Assembly: GCF_003429005.1 (NCBI RefSeq)
Contig: NZ_QVQV01000004.1
Span: 124,518-188,517, forward strand
Direction: 5' to 3'
DNA length: 64,000 bases
From: Paraburkholderia sp. DHOC27
GTDB lineage: Bacteria > Pseudomonadota > Gammaproteobacteria > Burkholderiales > Burkholderiaceae
Part shown: piece by piece, positions 1-9,432 of the stretch
Layout: every line of letters starts with the position of its first letter
How positions within the stretch are numbered: the first letter of the stretch is position 1
Notes under the pieces: model-generated
The model's input: the letters and a program-made list of their open reading frames with translations, nothing else
Databases searched by the model: none
What the model was told of the DNA's origin: nothing
Program-made: the position numbers and the translations under genes

Positions 1-1429
1 TTTCGAAGCCATAGATGCGCGCCACTTCTTCGATCAGATCTTCCTCGATCTCGATGTCGAAGCGATACGACGGCGGCGTCACCGAAAACACGTCGCCTTC
101 ACGTTCGAACGTGAGACCGAGGCGCGTGAAAATCTGCGCGATCTCGTCGGCGTCGATCTTGACGCCGATGATGCGATTCGCCCGCGCGACCCGCATCTTC
201 ACTGGCGCGCGTTGCGGGATATTGACGATCTGATCGTCCACCGGACCCGCTTCGCCACCGCAGATGTCGAGGATCAACTGCGTGATGCGCTCGATGTGCT
301 CGACGGTCGTCGCATAGTCGACACCGCGCTCGAAGCGATGTCCTGCGTCAGTGGAGAAGTTGTATTTGCGCGAGCGGCCGCGAATGCTGTCCGGCCACCA
401 GAACGCGGCTTCGAGATAGATGTTGGCGGTGTCGAGCGTGACGGCCGTGCTGTCGCCGCCCATGATGCCCGCGAGACTTTCGATGTGCTGATCGTCCGCG
501 ATCACGCCGACGGTGTCATCCACTTCAACCGTGTTGCCATTCAACAGCTTCAGCGTTTCGCCCTTGCGACCCCAGCGCACATCCATGCTGCCGTGGATCT
601 TGTCCAGATCGAACACGTGCGACGGCCGGCCCAGTTCGAGCATCACGTAGTTGGAGATGTCGACCAGCGCGCTGATGCTGCGCTGACCCGAACGCTCCAG
701 ACGCTCCACCAGCCAGTGCGGCGACTTCGCCCGTGCGTTCACGCCACGAATCACGCGGCCCGAGAAACGGCCGCACAGGTCGGGCGCCGAAATCTTCACG
801 GGCAACGTCTCGTTCAACGTGACCTTGACCGGCTTGATATCCAGCGGATGCAGCGGCGCGCCGGTAATAGCCGACGTTTCGCGCGCCACACCGAACACCG
901 ACAGGCAGTCCGCCTTGTTCGGCGTCAGCTTGATTTCGAACACGGTGTCGTCGAGATTCAGCGTCTCGCGGATGTCCTGACCGATCGGCGTGTCTTCCGG
1001 CAGGATCATCAGGCCGCTGTGATCTTCCGAGAGTTTCAGCTCACGGGCCGAGCACAGCATGCCCTGGCTTTCCACGCCGCGCAGCTTCGACAGCTTGATG
1101 GCAAACGGCGCACCGCCTTCTTCGGCCGGCGGCAGCTCGGCGCCCACGAGGGCGACCGGCACCTTGATGCCAGGCGCGACGTTCGGTGCGCCGCAGACGA
1201 TGTTGAGCGTCGTGCCCGTGCCGGCGTCGACCTGACACACGTTGAGTTTGTCCGCGTCCGGGTGTTTCACCACCTCGAGAACCCGGCCAACGACGATCTT
1301 GCTGGTCGGCGGCGCGGCCGGCCGCAGGCCTTCGACTTCGAGGCCCGCCATCGTCAGCGCGTGCGACAGCTCGTCCGTCGTCATCTGCGGGTCAACAAAG
1401 CTTCTTAGCCAGGATTCCGGGAATTGCAT
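1..1429 (-). CDS. pheT: Phenylalanine--tRNA ligase beta subunit, 3' end outside window
   Basis: The beta chain of the alpha2-beta2 phenylalanyl-tRNA synthetase, a cytoplasmic enzyme that charges tRNA-Phe. Only the first 476 codons of a family usually near 800 residues lie here; the gene runs off the left edge. The start is the ATG at 1427-1429, giving [15 protein letters not shown], the typical opening of this chain, followed by the conserved [17 protein letters not shown] stretch. The visible part should cover the tRNA-binding OB fold and the B3/4 editing region. It lies 250 bases downstream of pheS in the same direction and is probably cotranscribed. That gap holds no gene I can support, only a weak hairpin (GGTTA 1483-1487 with TAACC 1501-1505). 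Confidence 0.95.
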   Translation of the reverse strand, partial: MQFPESWLRSFVDPQMTTDELSHALTMAGLEVEGLRPAAPPTSKIVVGRVLEVVKHPDADKLNVCQVDAGTGTTLNIVCGAPNVAPGIKVPVALVGAELPPAEEGGAPFAIKLSKLRGVESQGMLCSARELKLSEDHSGLMILPEDTPIGQDIRETLNLDDTVFEIKLTPNKADCLSVFGVARETSAITGAPLHPLDIKPVKVTLNETLPVKISAPDLCGRFSGRVIRGVNARAKSPHWLVERLERSGQRSISALVDISNYVMLELGRPSHVFDLDKIHGSMDVRWGRKGETLKLLNGNTVEVDDTVGVIADDQHIESLAGIMGGDSTAVTLDTANIYLEAAFWWPDSIRGRSRKYNFSTDAGHRFERGVDYATTVEHIERITQLILDICGGEAGPVDDQIVNIPQRAPVKMRVARANRIIGVKIDADEIAQIFTRLGLTFEREGDVFSVTPPSYRFDIEIEEDLIEEVARIYGFE

Positions 1430-1679
1430 GGTTCTGTGTACGTTCTGATCAGGTTAATCCACGTCCGGGTAGGGCCTTGTCCGGTTACCCCTTGGTGGGA
1501 TAACCACGCGCCCTGCCGGTGGCGTTGCTTGCGTCGCGCGCTGCGTCTCGTTGTGTCGATCAGCGTGCGCGGCCGCCCTCGTTGTACGGTGTTGCGTCTG
1601 TAGCCTGCTTTGCTGAAACGACCGCTAGGCTTGGTCGCGTTGGCTGCGTTGCCGCAGCAGTCGCTTCAGCGGTTCAGCG

Positions 1680-2693
1680 TCAGGCGAACTGACGCAGGAA
1701 ACGCAGATCGTTCTCGAAGAACAGCCGCAGATCCTGCACGCCATAGCGCAACATGGCCAGCCGTTCGAGGCCGCTGCCAAACGCAAAGCCAATGTAACGC
1801 TCGGGGTCGAGGCCCATGTTGCGGATCACCGTGGGGTGAACCTGGCCCGAACCGGAAATCTCAAGCCACTTGCCGGCGTTCTTGCCCGTTTCGAACAGCA
1901 TGTCGATTTCGGCCGACGGTTCGGTGAACGGGAAGTACGACGGACGGAAGCGTACCTGGATGTCGTCGCGTTCGAAGAATTTCTTGAGGAAGTCGCTGTA
2001 GACGCCCTTCAGGTCGGCGAAGCTGATGTTCTCGTCGATCCACAGGCCTTCGACCTGGTTGAACATGGGCGAGTGCGTCGCGTCGCTGTCCACCCGGTAG
2101 GTGCGGCCCGGCACGATCACCTTGATGGGTGGCGTGTTGGTGCGGGCGTAGCGGACCTGCATCGGGCTCGTATGCGTGCGCAGCAGCAACTGACGGCCGT
2201 CGGCGTCCTTGCCGTCTACATAGAAGGTGTCTTGCATGGAACGCGCCGGATGGTTCTCCGGGCTGTTCAATGCGGTGAAGTTGTACCAGTCGGTTTCGAT
2301 TTCGGGGCCGTCGGCCACATCGAATCCGATGGTACGGAAAATCTGTTCGACGCGTTCCCACGTGCGCATGACCGGATGCAGGCTGCCTGCACCCGTGCCA
2401 CGGCCGGGCAACGTGACGTCAATGGCTTCAGCGGCAAGGCGCTGGTTCAGAAGCGCGTCGGCCAGCGCCTGACGGCGCGCCGTCAAGGCGGCTTCTACTT
2501 GCTGCTTGGCGACGTTGATCCGCGCGCCTTCCGTCTTGCGCGTCTCGGGATCGAGTTTGCCAAGGCCCTTCAACAGCTCTGTCAGGGCACCCGATTTACC
2601 AAGAAAGCGGGCTTTCTCGTTCTCGAGGGTGGTGACGTCGGAGGCTTCTGCGAAGGCTTTTTGCGCATCAGCGACAATCTGGTCCAGATCCAT
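1680..2693 (-). CDS. pheS: Phenylalanine--tRNA ligase alpha subunit
   Basis: Catalytic alpha chain of phenylalanyl-tRNA synthetase, class II. The product is 337 residues. Residues about 1-90 are a Glu/Lys/Ala-rich coiled-coil arm that contacts tRNA-Phe. The catalytic core follows, with [14 protein letters not shown] (motif 1 region), the [13 protein letters not shown] signature of PheS, and [17 protein letters not shown] near the C terminus (motif 3, ATP-binding Arg). The start [11 protein letters not shown] fits the family. A longer reading to 2750 adds 19 residues that are not conserved and would run into the terminator-like stem at 2745-2774. The gene follows rplT in the translation operon and precedes pheT. 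Confidence 0.97.
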   Translation of the reverse strand: MDLDQIVADAQKAFAEASDVTTLENEKARFLGKSGALTELLKGLGKLDPETRKTEGARINVAKQQVEAALTARRQALADALLNQRLAAEAIDVTLPGRGTGAGSLHPVMRTWERVEQIFRTIGFDVADGPEIETDWYNFTALNSPENHPARSMQDTFYVDGKDADGRQLLLRTHTSPMQVRYARTNTPPIKVIVPGRTYRVDSDATHSPMFNQVEGLWIDENISFADLKGVYSDFLKKFFERDDIQVRFRPSYFPFTEPSAEIDMLFETGKNAGKWLEISGSGQVHPTVIRNMGLDPERYIGFAFGSGLERLAMLRYGVQDLRLFFENDLRFLRQFA

Positions 2694-2744
2694 TGATCCC
2701 ATCTTTTCTACGTCAGTGTTCAATCGATGCAAAACTGGTTCGAC

Positions 2745-2819
2745 CAACAAAAAAGGGGCTCGGTGAGGAGCCCCGTTTTTGTTGCAGCGTCACCGAGACT
2801 ACCGGATGTTCGCTGCAAC
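2745..2819 (-). promoter_or_regulatory. Candidate transcription attenuator of pheST
   Basis: Between rplT and pheS, the minus-strand RNA contains three helices. Helix 1 pairs GTTGCAGCG (2819-2811) with CGCTGCAAC (2789-2781). The terminator helix pairs GGGGCTC (2774-2768) with GAGCCCC (2761-2755) and is followed by six U. A competing 8-bp helix pairs CTCGGTGA (2797-2790), in the loop of helix 1, with TCACCGAG (2766-2759), which uses up the terminator loop and part of its 3' arm. This is the usual terminator/antiterminator layout. I found no Phe-rich leader peptide, so the sensing signal is unknown. It may simply be a leaky terminator. Confidence 0.55.
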
Positions 2820-2850
2820 GAACCACGCAGTTTAATTGCCCAAAGCGCAA

Positions 2851-3210
2851 TCAGGCTGCAACGGCGGCTTTCACCTGCTGAACGATCGCAGCAAAAGCAG
2901 CCTTGTCGAACACAGCCATGTCGGCCAGCACCTTGCGGTCGAGTTCGATCGAAGCCTTCTTCAGGCCGTTGATGAACACGCTGTACGTCATGTCGTGCTG
3001 ACGCACCGCCGCGTTGATACGCGTGATCCACAATGCGCGGAACACACGCTTCTTGTTGCGGCGATCGCGGTAGGCGTACTGGCCTGCGCGCATGACCGCC
3101 TGCTTGGCGATGCGATAGACGTTATTGCGACGGCCGCGGTAACCCTTGGCCAGCTTGATGATCTTCTTGTGACGGGCCCGTGCGGTAACCCCACGTTTTA
3201 CTCGAGGCAT
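2851..3210 (-). CDS. rplT: 50S ribosomal protein L20
   Basis: L20 is a primary 23S rRNA-binding protein needed early in large-subunit assembly, and in several bacteria it represses its own operon. The 119-residue product has the family length and sequence: a basic N terminus [23 protein letters not shown], the [32 protein letters not shown] stretch split over the helical arm, and the globular C terminus ending VKAAVAA. It sits 29 bases downstream of rpmI, as is usual, and upstream of the attenuator-like structure before pheS. Confidence 0.98.
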
Positions 3211-3239
3211 GTTTCGCTCCTATGAGTGTCGGTTAAGGG

Positions 3240-3437
3240 TTAAGCGAACGGCAGCATTGCGCGCACGGAGTTCAGATCGGAATCATGAACTGCCGTCGAA
3301 CCGCGCAGATGGCGTTTGTTCTTGGTGGTTTTCTTGGTAAGAATGTGGCGCTTGAAGGCTTGACCGCGCTTGACGGTACCGCCCGGACGCACCACGAAGC
3401 GCTTTGCAGCACTCTTCTTGGTCTTCATCTTCGGCAT
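3240..3437 (-). CDS. rpmI: 50S ribosomal protein L35
   Basis: L35, a 65-residue basic protein of the large ribosomal subunit. [14 protein letters not shown] and the C-terminal [22 protein letters not shown] are diagnostic. The start at 3437 is chosen because MPKMK is the universal N terminus and GGAGTTGTC provides a Shine-Dalgarno just upstream; the 24-residue upstream extension of the open frame is not conserved. It is separated from infC by a 284-base gap that contains a well-initiated small ORF, and it is followed by rplT. Confidence 0.97.
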   Translation of the reverse strand: MPKMKTKKSAAKRFVVRPGGTVKRGQAFKRHILTKKTTKNKRHLRGSTAVHDSDLNSVRAMLPFA

Positions 3438-3447
3438 GACAACTCCA

Positions 3448-3576
3448 TTATTTGATGGATATGGGTGTGCGGTCGACCAGTTGGCCACTACCCGCCCTTC
3501 GAAACCCACTCCACTTGGTATGCAGCAGACCGGTCTTGCTGGTCGCCGCTTTTTCAGGATTCGCGGCCATTTTCAT
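3448..3576 (-). CDS. Possible 42-residue leader peptide or small protein upstream of rpmI
   Basis: This small open frame is not a recognised family. It starts at ATG 3576-3574, six bases after a strong Shine-Dalgarno (GGAGGAG), and ends with TAA ten bases before the rpmI start, where rpmI's own GGAGTTGTC follows. The product is 42 residues, begins [16 protein letters not shown], is Lys/Arg-rich (five Lys, three Arg), and has no hydrophobic segment. Its place in the infC-rpmI gap of a ribosomal operon suggests either a translated leader coupled to rpmI or a small basic protein. The ribosome-binding site is the main evidence; chance is not excluded. Confidence 0.4.
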   Translation of the reverse strand: MKMAANPEKAATSKTGLLHTKWSGFRRAGSGQLVDRTPISIK

Positions 3577-3721
3577 GGGACGCTCCTCCGAAACCTGCCT
3601 GTCTTCGCCACACACGTGGCGGCGAAGTACAAATCAATTCACAACTCAAACTCTTCGCTATTCCGGCGCACGCCACAAGGCGCGCTGCCAACCGCCCAGC
3701 GCTCAAAACCGCGCGGGAGAT

Positions 3722-4246
3722 TTACTTCTTTTTCTTCGGAGCGAGCACCATGATCATCTGGCGCCCTTCCATTTTCGGCATTTGCTCGACCTGACCGACT
3801 TCGTCCAGGTCCGTGCGCAGACGTTCCAGCATGCGCATGCCAATTTCCTGGTGAGCCATCTCGCGGCCACGGAAACGCAACGTGATTTTCGTCTTGTCGC
3901 CGTCTTCGAGGAAGCGAACGAGATTGCGCAGTTTGACGTTGTAGTCACCGTCGTCGGTACCCGGGCGGAATTTGACTTCCTTGACCTGGATGACCTTCTG
4001 CTTGAGCTTTGCCTCGTGCTGCTTTTTCGCTTCCTGGTACTTGAACTTGCCGTAGTCCATCAGACGGCACACAGGCGGCACCGCCTGCGGGGCAATTTCA
4101 ACCAGATCCACGTCTTGCTGTTCCGACATCCGGAACGCATCAGCGAGTTTCACGATGCCGAGCGGTTCGTTCTCGACTCCGACCAGACGCACCTCGGGTG
4201 CAGTAATTTCACCGTTGATGCGGTGCGCAGACTTATCAGTAGCGAT
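3722..4246 (-). CDS. infC: Translation initiation factor IF-3 (ATC start)
   Basis: IF-3 binds the 30S subunit and discriminates against non-AUG start codons. The 174-residue product has both family halves: the N domain with [23 protein letters not shown] and the C domain with [18 protein letters not shown] and [17 protein letters not shown]. The conserved N terminus extends 18 codons upstream of the first GTG to an ATC codon at 4246-4244, read as [13 protein letters not shown], with AGAGGAAAC as Shine-Dalgarno. No ATG or GTG lies between. An AUC/AUU start is the known basis of IF-3 autoregulation. It follows thrS by 50 bases. Confidence 0.95.
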   Translation of the reverse strand: MATDKSAHRINGEITAPEVRLVGVENEPLGIVKLADAFRMSEQQDVDLVEIAPQAVPPVCRLMDYGKFKYQEAKKQHEAKLKQKVIQVKEVKFRPGTDDGDYNVKLRNLVRFLEDGDKTKITLRFRGREMAHQEIGMRMLERLRTDLDEVGQVEQMPKMEGRQMIMVLAPKKKK

Positions 4247-4296
4247 GTTACGTTTCCTCTAAAAATTAAAAAAACGAGCCGCGCTGCCAAGTGGGT

Positions 4297-6204
4297 TTAT
4301 TTGAACGACTGCACGTCCTGATGCAGACGCTCAAGGAAGGTGCTGACGGGCATCACACCCAGATCAACACCGCCACGGGCACGCACGGCTACCGTTTGGG
4401 CATCACGCTCTTTGTCGCCGACCACAAGGAGGTACGGCACCTTTTCCAGCGTGTGCTCTCGTATTTTATAGCTAATCTTCTCGTTGCGCAAATCGGCCTC
4501 TACTCTAACCCCTTGTTTTTGCAACGTTTGGGCTAGTGATTGGGCGTATTCGGCCTGACTTTCTGCGATATTCATCACCACAACCTGCATCGGGGCGAGC
4601 CACGACGGCATTGCACCAGCATGGTGCTCGATGAGAATACCGATGAAGCGCTCCATTGATCCGACAATTGCCCGGTGCAGCATGATGGGCCGGCGACGGC
4701 TGTTATCCTCCGCCACATACTCGGCGCCGAGACGCTCTGGCAGCACCATGTCGAGCTGCAACGTGCCGCACTGCCACGAGCGGCCGAGCGCGTCCTTGAT
4801 GTGATATTCCACTTTCGGACCGTAGAACGCGCCCTCGCCGGGCAGCTCTTCCCACGTCACGCCACAGGCCGTCAGCGCGTCGCGCAGGCCCTGCTCGGCG
4901 CGATCCCACGTTTCGTCCGTACCGGCGCGCGCGTCGGGGCGCAGCGACAGCTTGATCTCGACGTTATCGAAACCGAAGTCCTTGTACACGCTCATGGCCA
5001 GCGTGTTGAAGGCGATCGACTCGCTGATGAACTGCTCTTCGGTACAGAAAATGTGCGCGTCGTCCTGCACGAAACCGCGCACACGCATCAGGCCATGCAA
5101 CGCGCCCGACGATTCGTTGCGGTGACACGAGCCGAATTCTGCATAACGCAACGGCAGATCGCGGTACGAACGCAGTCCGTGATTGAAGACCTGCACGTGA
5201 CCGGGGCAATTCATCGGCTTGATGGCGTAGTCGCGCTTTTCCGATTCCGTCGTGAACATGTTTTCACGATAGTTCTGCCAGTGGCCCGACGCTTCCCAGA
5301 GCGAGCGGTCCATGATCATCGGCGTCTTGATTTCGAGGTAGCCCGCACCGTTCACGCGGCGACGCATGTACTGCTCGACCTGCTGCCACAGCGTCCAGCC
5401 GCGCGGATGCCAGAACACCATGCCCGGCGACTCGTCCTGCATGTGGAACAGGTCGAGCTGCTTGCCGAGCTTGCGGTGGTCGCGCTTTTCCGCTTCCTCC
5501 AGCATATGCAGGTACGCTTCCTGGTCTTCCTTCTTCGTCCAGGCCGTGCCGTAGATACGCTGCAACTGTTCGTTCTTCGAATCGCCGCGCCAGTAAGCGC
5601 CGGCCACCTTCATCAGCTTGAAGACCTTCATCTTGCCGGTGGACGGCACGTGCGGGCCCCGGCAAAGATCGGTGAAGCCGCCGTGCGAGTACAGCTTGAT
5701 TTCGTCGCTGGCGGGAATCGATTCGATGATCTCGGCCTTGTACTTTTCGCCGATGCTCTTGAAGAAGTCCACCGCTTCGTCGCGCGAAACCACGCGGCGC
5801 GTAACCGGCTCGTCTTTCTTCGCGAGTTCCTGCATGCGCTTTTCGATCTTCTCGAGATCTTCCGGCGTGAAAGGACGGTTGTACGAGAAGTCGTAGTAGA
5901 AGCCGTTGTCGATCACAGGCCCGATCGTCACCTGCGCTTCCGGATACAGATCTTTCACCGCATACGCCAGCAAGTGCGCCGTGGAGTGGCGAATGATGTC
6001 GAGGCCGTCGGCGTCTTTCTCGGTGATGATCGCGAGCGATGCGTCGTGATCGATCAACGCGGACGTATCGACCAGCTCGCCGTCGATCTTGCCGCCCAGT
6101 GCGGCCTTCGCGAGACCTGGGCCAATCGAAGCCGCCACTTCGGCTACGGTCACCGGGTGCTCGTATTGACGAACAGAACCGTCAGGCAGACGTATCGAAA
6201 CCAT
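4297..6204 (-). CDS. thrS: Threonine--tRNA ligase
   Basis: Class II threonyl-tRNA synthetase, 635 residues, charging tRNA-Thr in the cytoplasm. Domains in order: TGS (about 1-62, [17 protein letters not shown]), the second additional domain with the [10 protein letters not shown] metal/editing motif, the class II catalytic core (about 240-530, with [10 protein letters not shown] and [12 protein letters not shown]), and an anticodon-binding C domain ending [11 protein letters not shown]. The start at 6204 matches the family; the 14-residue upstream extension is rejected. It is the first gene of the thrS-infC-rpmI-rplT-pheST run and begins 66 bases after the tRNA-Val terminator. Confidence 0.98.
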   Translation of the reverse strand: MVSIRLPDGSVRQYEHPVTVAEVAASIGPGLAKAALGGKIDGELVDTSALIDHDASLAIITEKDADGLDIIRHSTAHLLAYAVKDLYPEAQVTIGPVIDNGFYYDFSYNRPFTPEDLEKIEKRMQELAKKDEPVTRRVVSRDEAVDFFKSIGEKYKAEIIESIPASDEIKLYSHGGFTDLCRGPHVPSTGKMKVFKLMKVAGAYWRGDSKNEQLQRIYGTAWTKKEDQEAYLHMLEEAEKRDHRKLGKQLDLFHMQDESPGMVFWHPRGWTLWQQVEQYMRRRVNGAGYLEIKTPMIMDRSLWEASGHWQNYRENMFTTESEKRDYAIKPMNCPGHVQVFNHGLRSYRDLPLRYAEFGSCHRNESSGALHGLMRVRGFVQDDAHIFCTEEQFISESIAFNTLAMSVYKDFGFDNVEIKLSLRPDARAGTDETWDRAEQGLRDALTACGVTWEELPGEGAFYGPKVEYHIKDALGRSWQCGTLQLDMVLPERLGAEYVAEDNSRRRPIMLHRAIVGSMERFIGILIEHHAGAMPSWLAPMQVVVMNIAESQAEYAQSLAQTLQKQGVRVEADLRNEKISYKIREHTLEKVPYLLVVGDKERDAQTVAVRARGGVDLGVMPVSTFLERLHQDVQSFK

Positions 6205-6269
6205 TGCGTTCTCCGTGATGCCGACCGGTGGCGGCACATGCAACAAGCAAAAGAAAAAACATCAAGACG

Positions 6270-6303
6270 AAAAAAATGCGGCCCCACTTTCGAGGGGCCG
6301 CAT
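6270..6303 (-). terminator. Rho-independent terminator after tRNA-Val
   Basis: On the minus strand a 10-bp perfect stem (6303-6294 with 6285-6276, ATGCGGCCCC type) with an 8-base loop is followed by a run of U (6276-6271). It lies between the tRNA-Val gene and thrS, so thrS probably needs its own promoter in the 66 bases after it. Confidence 0.85.
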
Positions 6304-6464
6304 TCACATTTCCAGCAAACTGCAATGGCGAAAGTGGTCCTCGACTAGCGTCGTTCCGAAGCAGTATCGGTCAACGTTCGCGGTGTCATAACCGTATTCG
6401 CCTTTTGCGCCAAGGCGCTTGCTACATCTCTCGAAACCCCGGAAAACCGAAATTTCTTTTTCGT

Positions 6465-6541
6465 TGGTAGGCTCGATTGGACTCGAACCAACGACCCCCA
6501 CCATGTCAAGGTGGTGCTCTAACCAGCTGAGCTACGAGCCT
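6465..6541 (-). tRNA. tRNA-Val (anticodon GAC)
   Basis: A complete 77-base cloverleaf is visible on the minus strand. The acceptor stem is AGGCTCG paired with CGAGCCT. The D arm is GCTC...GAGC and the anticodon stem is CCACC/GGTGG around the loop TTGACAT, giving anticodon GAC. The T arm contains the GGTTCGAGTCC core, and CCA is encoded at the 3' end. It reads GUC and GUU valine codons. A near-consensus promoter lies just upstream and a strong terminator downstream, so it appears to be a single-gene unit. Confidence 0.97.
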
Positions 6542-6552
6542 GAAGAAACGAG

Positions 6553-6581
6553 ATTATATGGAGCCCCACATCGCTTGGCAA
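6553..6581 (-). promoter_or_regulatory. Sigma-70 promoter of tRNA-Val
   Basis: Reading the minus strand, TTGCCA (6581-6576) and TATAAT (6558-6553) are separated by exactly 17 bases. The perfect -10 box ends 11 bases before the tRNA 5' end, so the transcript starts at or just before the mature tRNA. Confidence 0.78.
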
Positions 6582-6669
6582 GTACTTTTGTACGGTGACA
6601 CTGAAAATTACCGCTATGCTTTACCGCTTTATTTCACGTAACTTCAACGGCCCGCTTTGAGCGCAGCCA

Positions 6670-8913
6670 TCATGCTTTGCGCGACGCACGCACGACGCCC
6701 GTGACTTCACCGAGCAACGCACACGCACGCTGAATCTGCGCCGCGCTCCACACCTCGACCGTGAATTGCATGAACGCCGCGTTACGCCGCGTCTGCGTCT
6801 TCACACCTGTCACGTTCATCTTCTCGCGGGCGAACACTTCGGAGATGTCGCGCAGCAGGCCCTGCCGATCTGTCGCCTCGATAGACAGATCGACGGGATA
6901 CACCGACTGTCCTCGTCCGTTCATCACCTCCGCGGACCATGCGGTCTCCAGCACACGTTCAGGCGCGCGCTCGGCCATGCGCAAAAACGTCGGACAGTCG
7001 CTGCGGTGGATCGACATGCCTTTGCCGCGCGTGACAAAACCACTGATGCCATCGGGTGGCGCCGGGCGGCAGCAACGCGCCAGTTGCGTAAGCAACGCAT
7101 CGACGCCGACGACCAGCACGCCCGTCGACGCACCCTGCGCGACGCTCGACCCACTGCTGCGTTTCTCGAACTGTTCGGGCGCTTCGACTTCCGGCTCGGG
7201 CGGCGGCGCGTCCTGCAACGCCTGCTCGATCAGCCGCAAACTGAACTCTTCCTTGCCGACCACCGAGAACAGATCGTCCGTGGTCTTGAAGCCGAGCTTT
7301 GCCGCCAGTTGATCGAGGTTGACCGAAGTCTTGCCTTCACGCTGCAAGGTCTTTTCAACCATCGCGCGGCCGGTGGCGATATGTTCCTGCACTTCGACCG
7401 CGTTGAACCACGCGCGCACCTTCTGGCGCGCACGCGGGCTATGCATATAGCCCAGTTGCGGATTGAGCCAGTCGCGCGACGGGCCGCCCTCCTTCACCGC
7501 GACGATCTCTACCGTCTGGCCGTTTTGCAACTGCGTGTTGAGCGGCACCATCGCGCCGTCGACGCGCGCGCCGCGGCACCGATGTCCCAGTTCGCTGTGC
7601 AGGTGATACGCAAAGTCCACAGGCGTTGCGCCCTGCGGCAGCGGAATCACACGCGCCTGCGGCGTCAGCACGTAGATGTGGTCGTCGTCGAAGGTGGCCT
7701 GGCGCAATTGTTCCCACGGCTGTGCCGCGCGCTTCTCGCCATGCTCGCCCTCGGAGACATCGTCTTTCCACGCCAGCAACTGACGCAGCCAGGCAATCTT
7801 CTCGTCGTACTTCTCACTGGCAGTGACCTGACCGCCATAGCCGCGCGCGCCCGCTTCCTTGTAACGCCAGTGCGCCGCCACGCCGTATTCGGCGAACTGA
7901 TGCATTTCCTGCGTACGGATCTGCACTTCGAACGCACGGCCGTCGTCGCCGATCACCACCGTGTGCAGCGATTTATAGCCATTCGGCTTGGGACGCGAAA
8001 TGTAGTCGTCGAATTCCTTCGGCACCGGTTGCCACAGGTTATGCACGATGCCGAGCACTGTGTAGCAATCCTTGATATCCGGCACGATCACGCGAAACGC
8101 GCGCACGTCATACAGCTCGGCAAAGTCGAGTTCCTTGCCGCGCATCTTGCGCCAGATGCTGTAGATGTGTTTTGGCCGTCCGCTGACTTCCGCGCGAATA
8201 TGGGCCGCTGCGAGTTCCTGTTGCAGCCGCGCGATGGCCTCGGCCACATAACTCTCGCGCTCCACACGCTTCTCATCGAGCAGCTTCGCGATACGCTTGT
8301 AAGTAGCGGGCTCTTCGAAGCGCAGCGCGAGGTCTTCCAGCTCCCACTTCAATTGCCAGATGCCCAGCCGGTTTGCGAGCGGTGCGTAAATATCGAGCGT
8401 CTCACGCGCCACGTCGGGCGACGGTGTGACCTTCGCGGCGGCGTAGTAACGCAGCGACTGCAGCCGCGACGCAAGGCGGATCAGCACCACGCGGATGTCC
8501 TGCGCAAACGCGAGCAACATCTTGCGCAAGGCTTCGACCTGCGCGCGGCGTGCCGCTTGCGCGTCGCGCCCTGCTTCCGGAATCGCATTCTGCGCCGCGC
8601 GCAAACTCACCGTGCCGAGGCGCAGCAACTTGCGCACGTCGCTGACGAGTTGCGCAACCTCTTCGCCGAAGTCGTCTGCAATCACCTGCTCGGGATCCTG
8701 CAGATGCGGCGTCAGCGCAAACAGCGCCGCCGCCAGCACCGCCGCCGGATCGACATTGAGCGTGCGCATGATCGACGCGGTACCCGCCGCGTGATCCGCC
8801 AGCAATTCTCCCGATGACAGCCGCACCTCGCCCGCATGTTCGCGCACGAACGCCATCGCTTCCTCGAAGGAAGGGACGGGAAGAGGAGCGGTCGTGACGG
8901 TATCGGTATTCAT
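6670..8913 (-). CDS. relA: GTP pyrophosphokinase RelA, (p)ppGpp synthetase I
   Basis: Ribosome-associated stringent-response enzyme, 747 residues, making (p)ppGpp from ATP and GTP/GDP when uncharged tRNA accumulates. Order: a pseudo-hydrolase domain (about 20-190) in which the expected HD...HDxxED metal-site residues are absent (AALFALTPH where SpoT has a His-Asp pair); a synthetase domain with YSIWRKMRGK, the EFDD motif typical of monofunctional RelA, and KPNGYKSLHT; a TGS domain; a CCRPAPPD zinc-finger region; and a C-terminal ACT domain (IEATDRQGLLRDISEVF). It is therefore predicted to be a synthetase only; the hydrolase SpoT would lie elsewhere. Confidence 0.96.
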   Translation of the reverse strand: MNTDTVTTAPLPVPSFEEAMAFVREHAGEVRLSSGELLADHAAGTASIMRTLNVDPAAVLAAALFALTPHLQDPEQVIADDFGEEVAQLVSDVRKLLRLGTVSLRAAQNAIPEAGRDAQAARRAQVEALRKMLLAFAQDIRVVLIRLASRLQSLRYYAAAKVTPSPDVARETLDIYAPLANRLGIWQLKWELEDLALRFEEPATYKRIAKLLDEKRVERESYVAEAIARLQQELAAAHIRAEVSGRPKHIYSIWRKMRGKELDFAELYDVRAFRVIVPDIKDCYTVLGIVHNLWQPVPKEFDDYISRPKPNGYKSLHTVVIGDDGRAFEVQIRTQEMHQFAEYGVAAHWRYKEAGARGYGGQVTASEKYDEKIAWLRQLLAWKDDVSEGEHGEKRAAQPWEQLRQATFDDDHIYVLTPQARVIPLPQGATPVDFAYHLHSELGHRCRGARVDGAMVPLNTQLQNGQTVEIVAVKEGGPSRDWLNPQLGYMHSPRARQKVRAWFNAVEVQEHIATGRAMVEKTLQREGKTSVNLDQLAAKLGFKTTDDLFSVVGKEEFSLRLIEQALQDAPPPEPEVEAPEQFEKRSSGSSVAQGASTGVLVVGVDALLTQLARCCRPAPPDGISGFVTRGKGMSIHRSDCPTFLRMAERAPERVLETAWSAEVMNGRGQSVYPVDLSIEATDRQGLLRDISEVFAREKMNVTGVKTQTRRNAAFMQFTVEVWSAAQIQRACALLGEVTGVVRASRKA

Positions 8914-8987
8914 GGTGCGACGGCCCGCCGGGCCAGACGGATCAAATTAAGTTCAAGCGTGTTTCAACAGCAGATGCATGCGCCGAT

Positions 8988-9341
8988 CTAGTCGCGCGTT
9001 GCGGCCACGACGACGATTTCGACGAGGCACTTCGGATTCGCGAGACGCGCTTCGACGGTGGCGCGCGGCGGCGTAGCGCCCTGCGCGACCCACTCGTCCC
9101 ACACGGCATTCATGCCGGGGAAATGCGCCATGTCCGAAATGTAGATCTGCGCCGACAGCAAATGCGACTTGTCGCTGCCCGCTTCGCCGAGCAACCGGTC
9201 GATGTGCCCGAGCACTTCGCGCGTCTGGCCGGTGATGTCCTGCTCGTCGTCTTCCGCAATCTGGCCGGCGAGGTACACGGTGCCGTTATGCACTGCGATC
9301 TCGGAGAGCCGTTTGCCGACGTGGTGACGAATGACTGCCAT
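8988..9341 (-). CDS. RidA/YjgF-family protein
   Basis: A 117-residue member of the RidA (YER057c/UK114) superfamily, whose founders hydrolyse reactive enamine/imine intermediates. The sequence has the family strand-helix pattern with GTVYLAGQIAEDD, RTVEARLANPKCLVEI and a C-terminal VVVAATRD. The conserved Arg of PPRATVEARLANP is present, as expected for the active site. The start MAVIRHH is chosen; the 45-residue upstream extension is not conserved. It lies between an alpha/beta hydrolase gene and relA on the same strand. It differs from canonical RidA at the N terminus, so the substrate is unknown. Confidence 0.85.
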   Translation of the reverse strand: MAVIRHHVGKRLSEIAVHNGTVYLAGQIAEDDEQDITGQTREVLGHIDRLLGEAGSDKSHLLSAQIYISDMAHFPGMNAVWDEWVAQGATPPRATVEARLANPKCLVEIVVVAATRD

Positions 9342-9432
9342 GTGGATTCCCGATGATGATGATTGAATTGAACGAACACCGCGAACGCCAGTGCGCTTCG
9401 CAGCCCGCAAAAGTGTGCCGCGCAACCCGATA

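Noticed and set aside
212..1408. Long plus-strand frame opposite pheT, and similar long antisense frames opposite relA, thrS, valS and ETF-QO
   Set aside because: High GC keeps antisense frames open; products are Arg/His-rich with no domains, and the opposite strand holds clear conserved genes.
2694..2850. T-box riboswitch or Phe-rich leader peptide for pheST
   Set aside because: No T-box sequence or specifier loop is visible, T-boxes are not expected in this group, and no short ORF with Phe codons exists between rplT and pheS.
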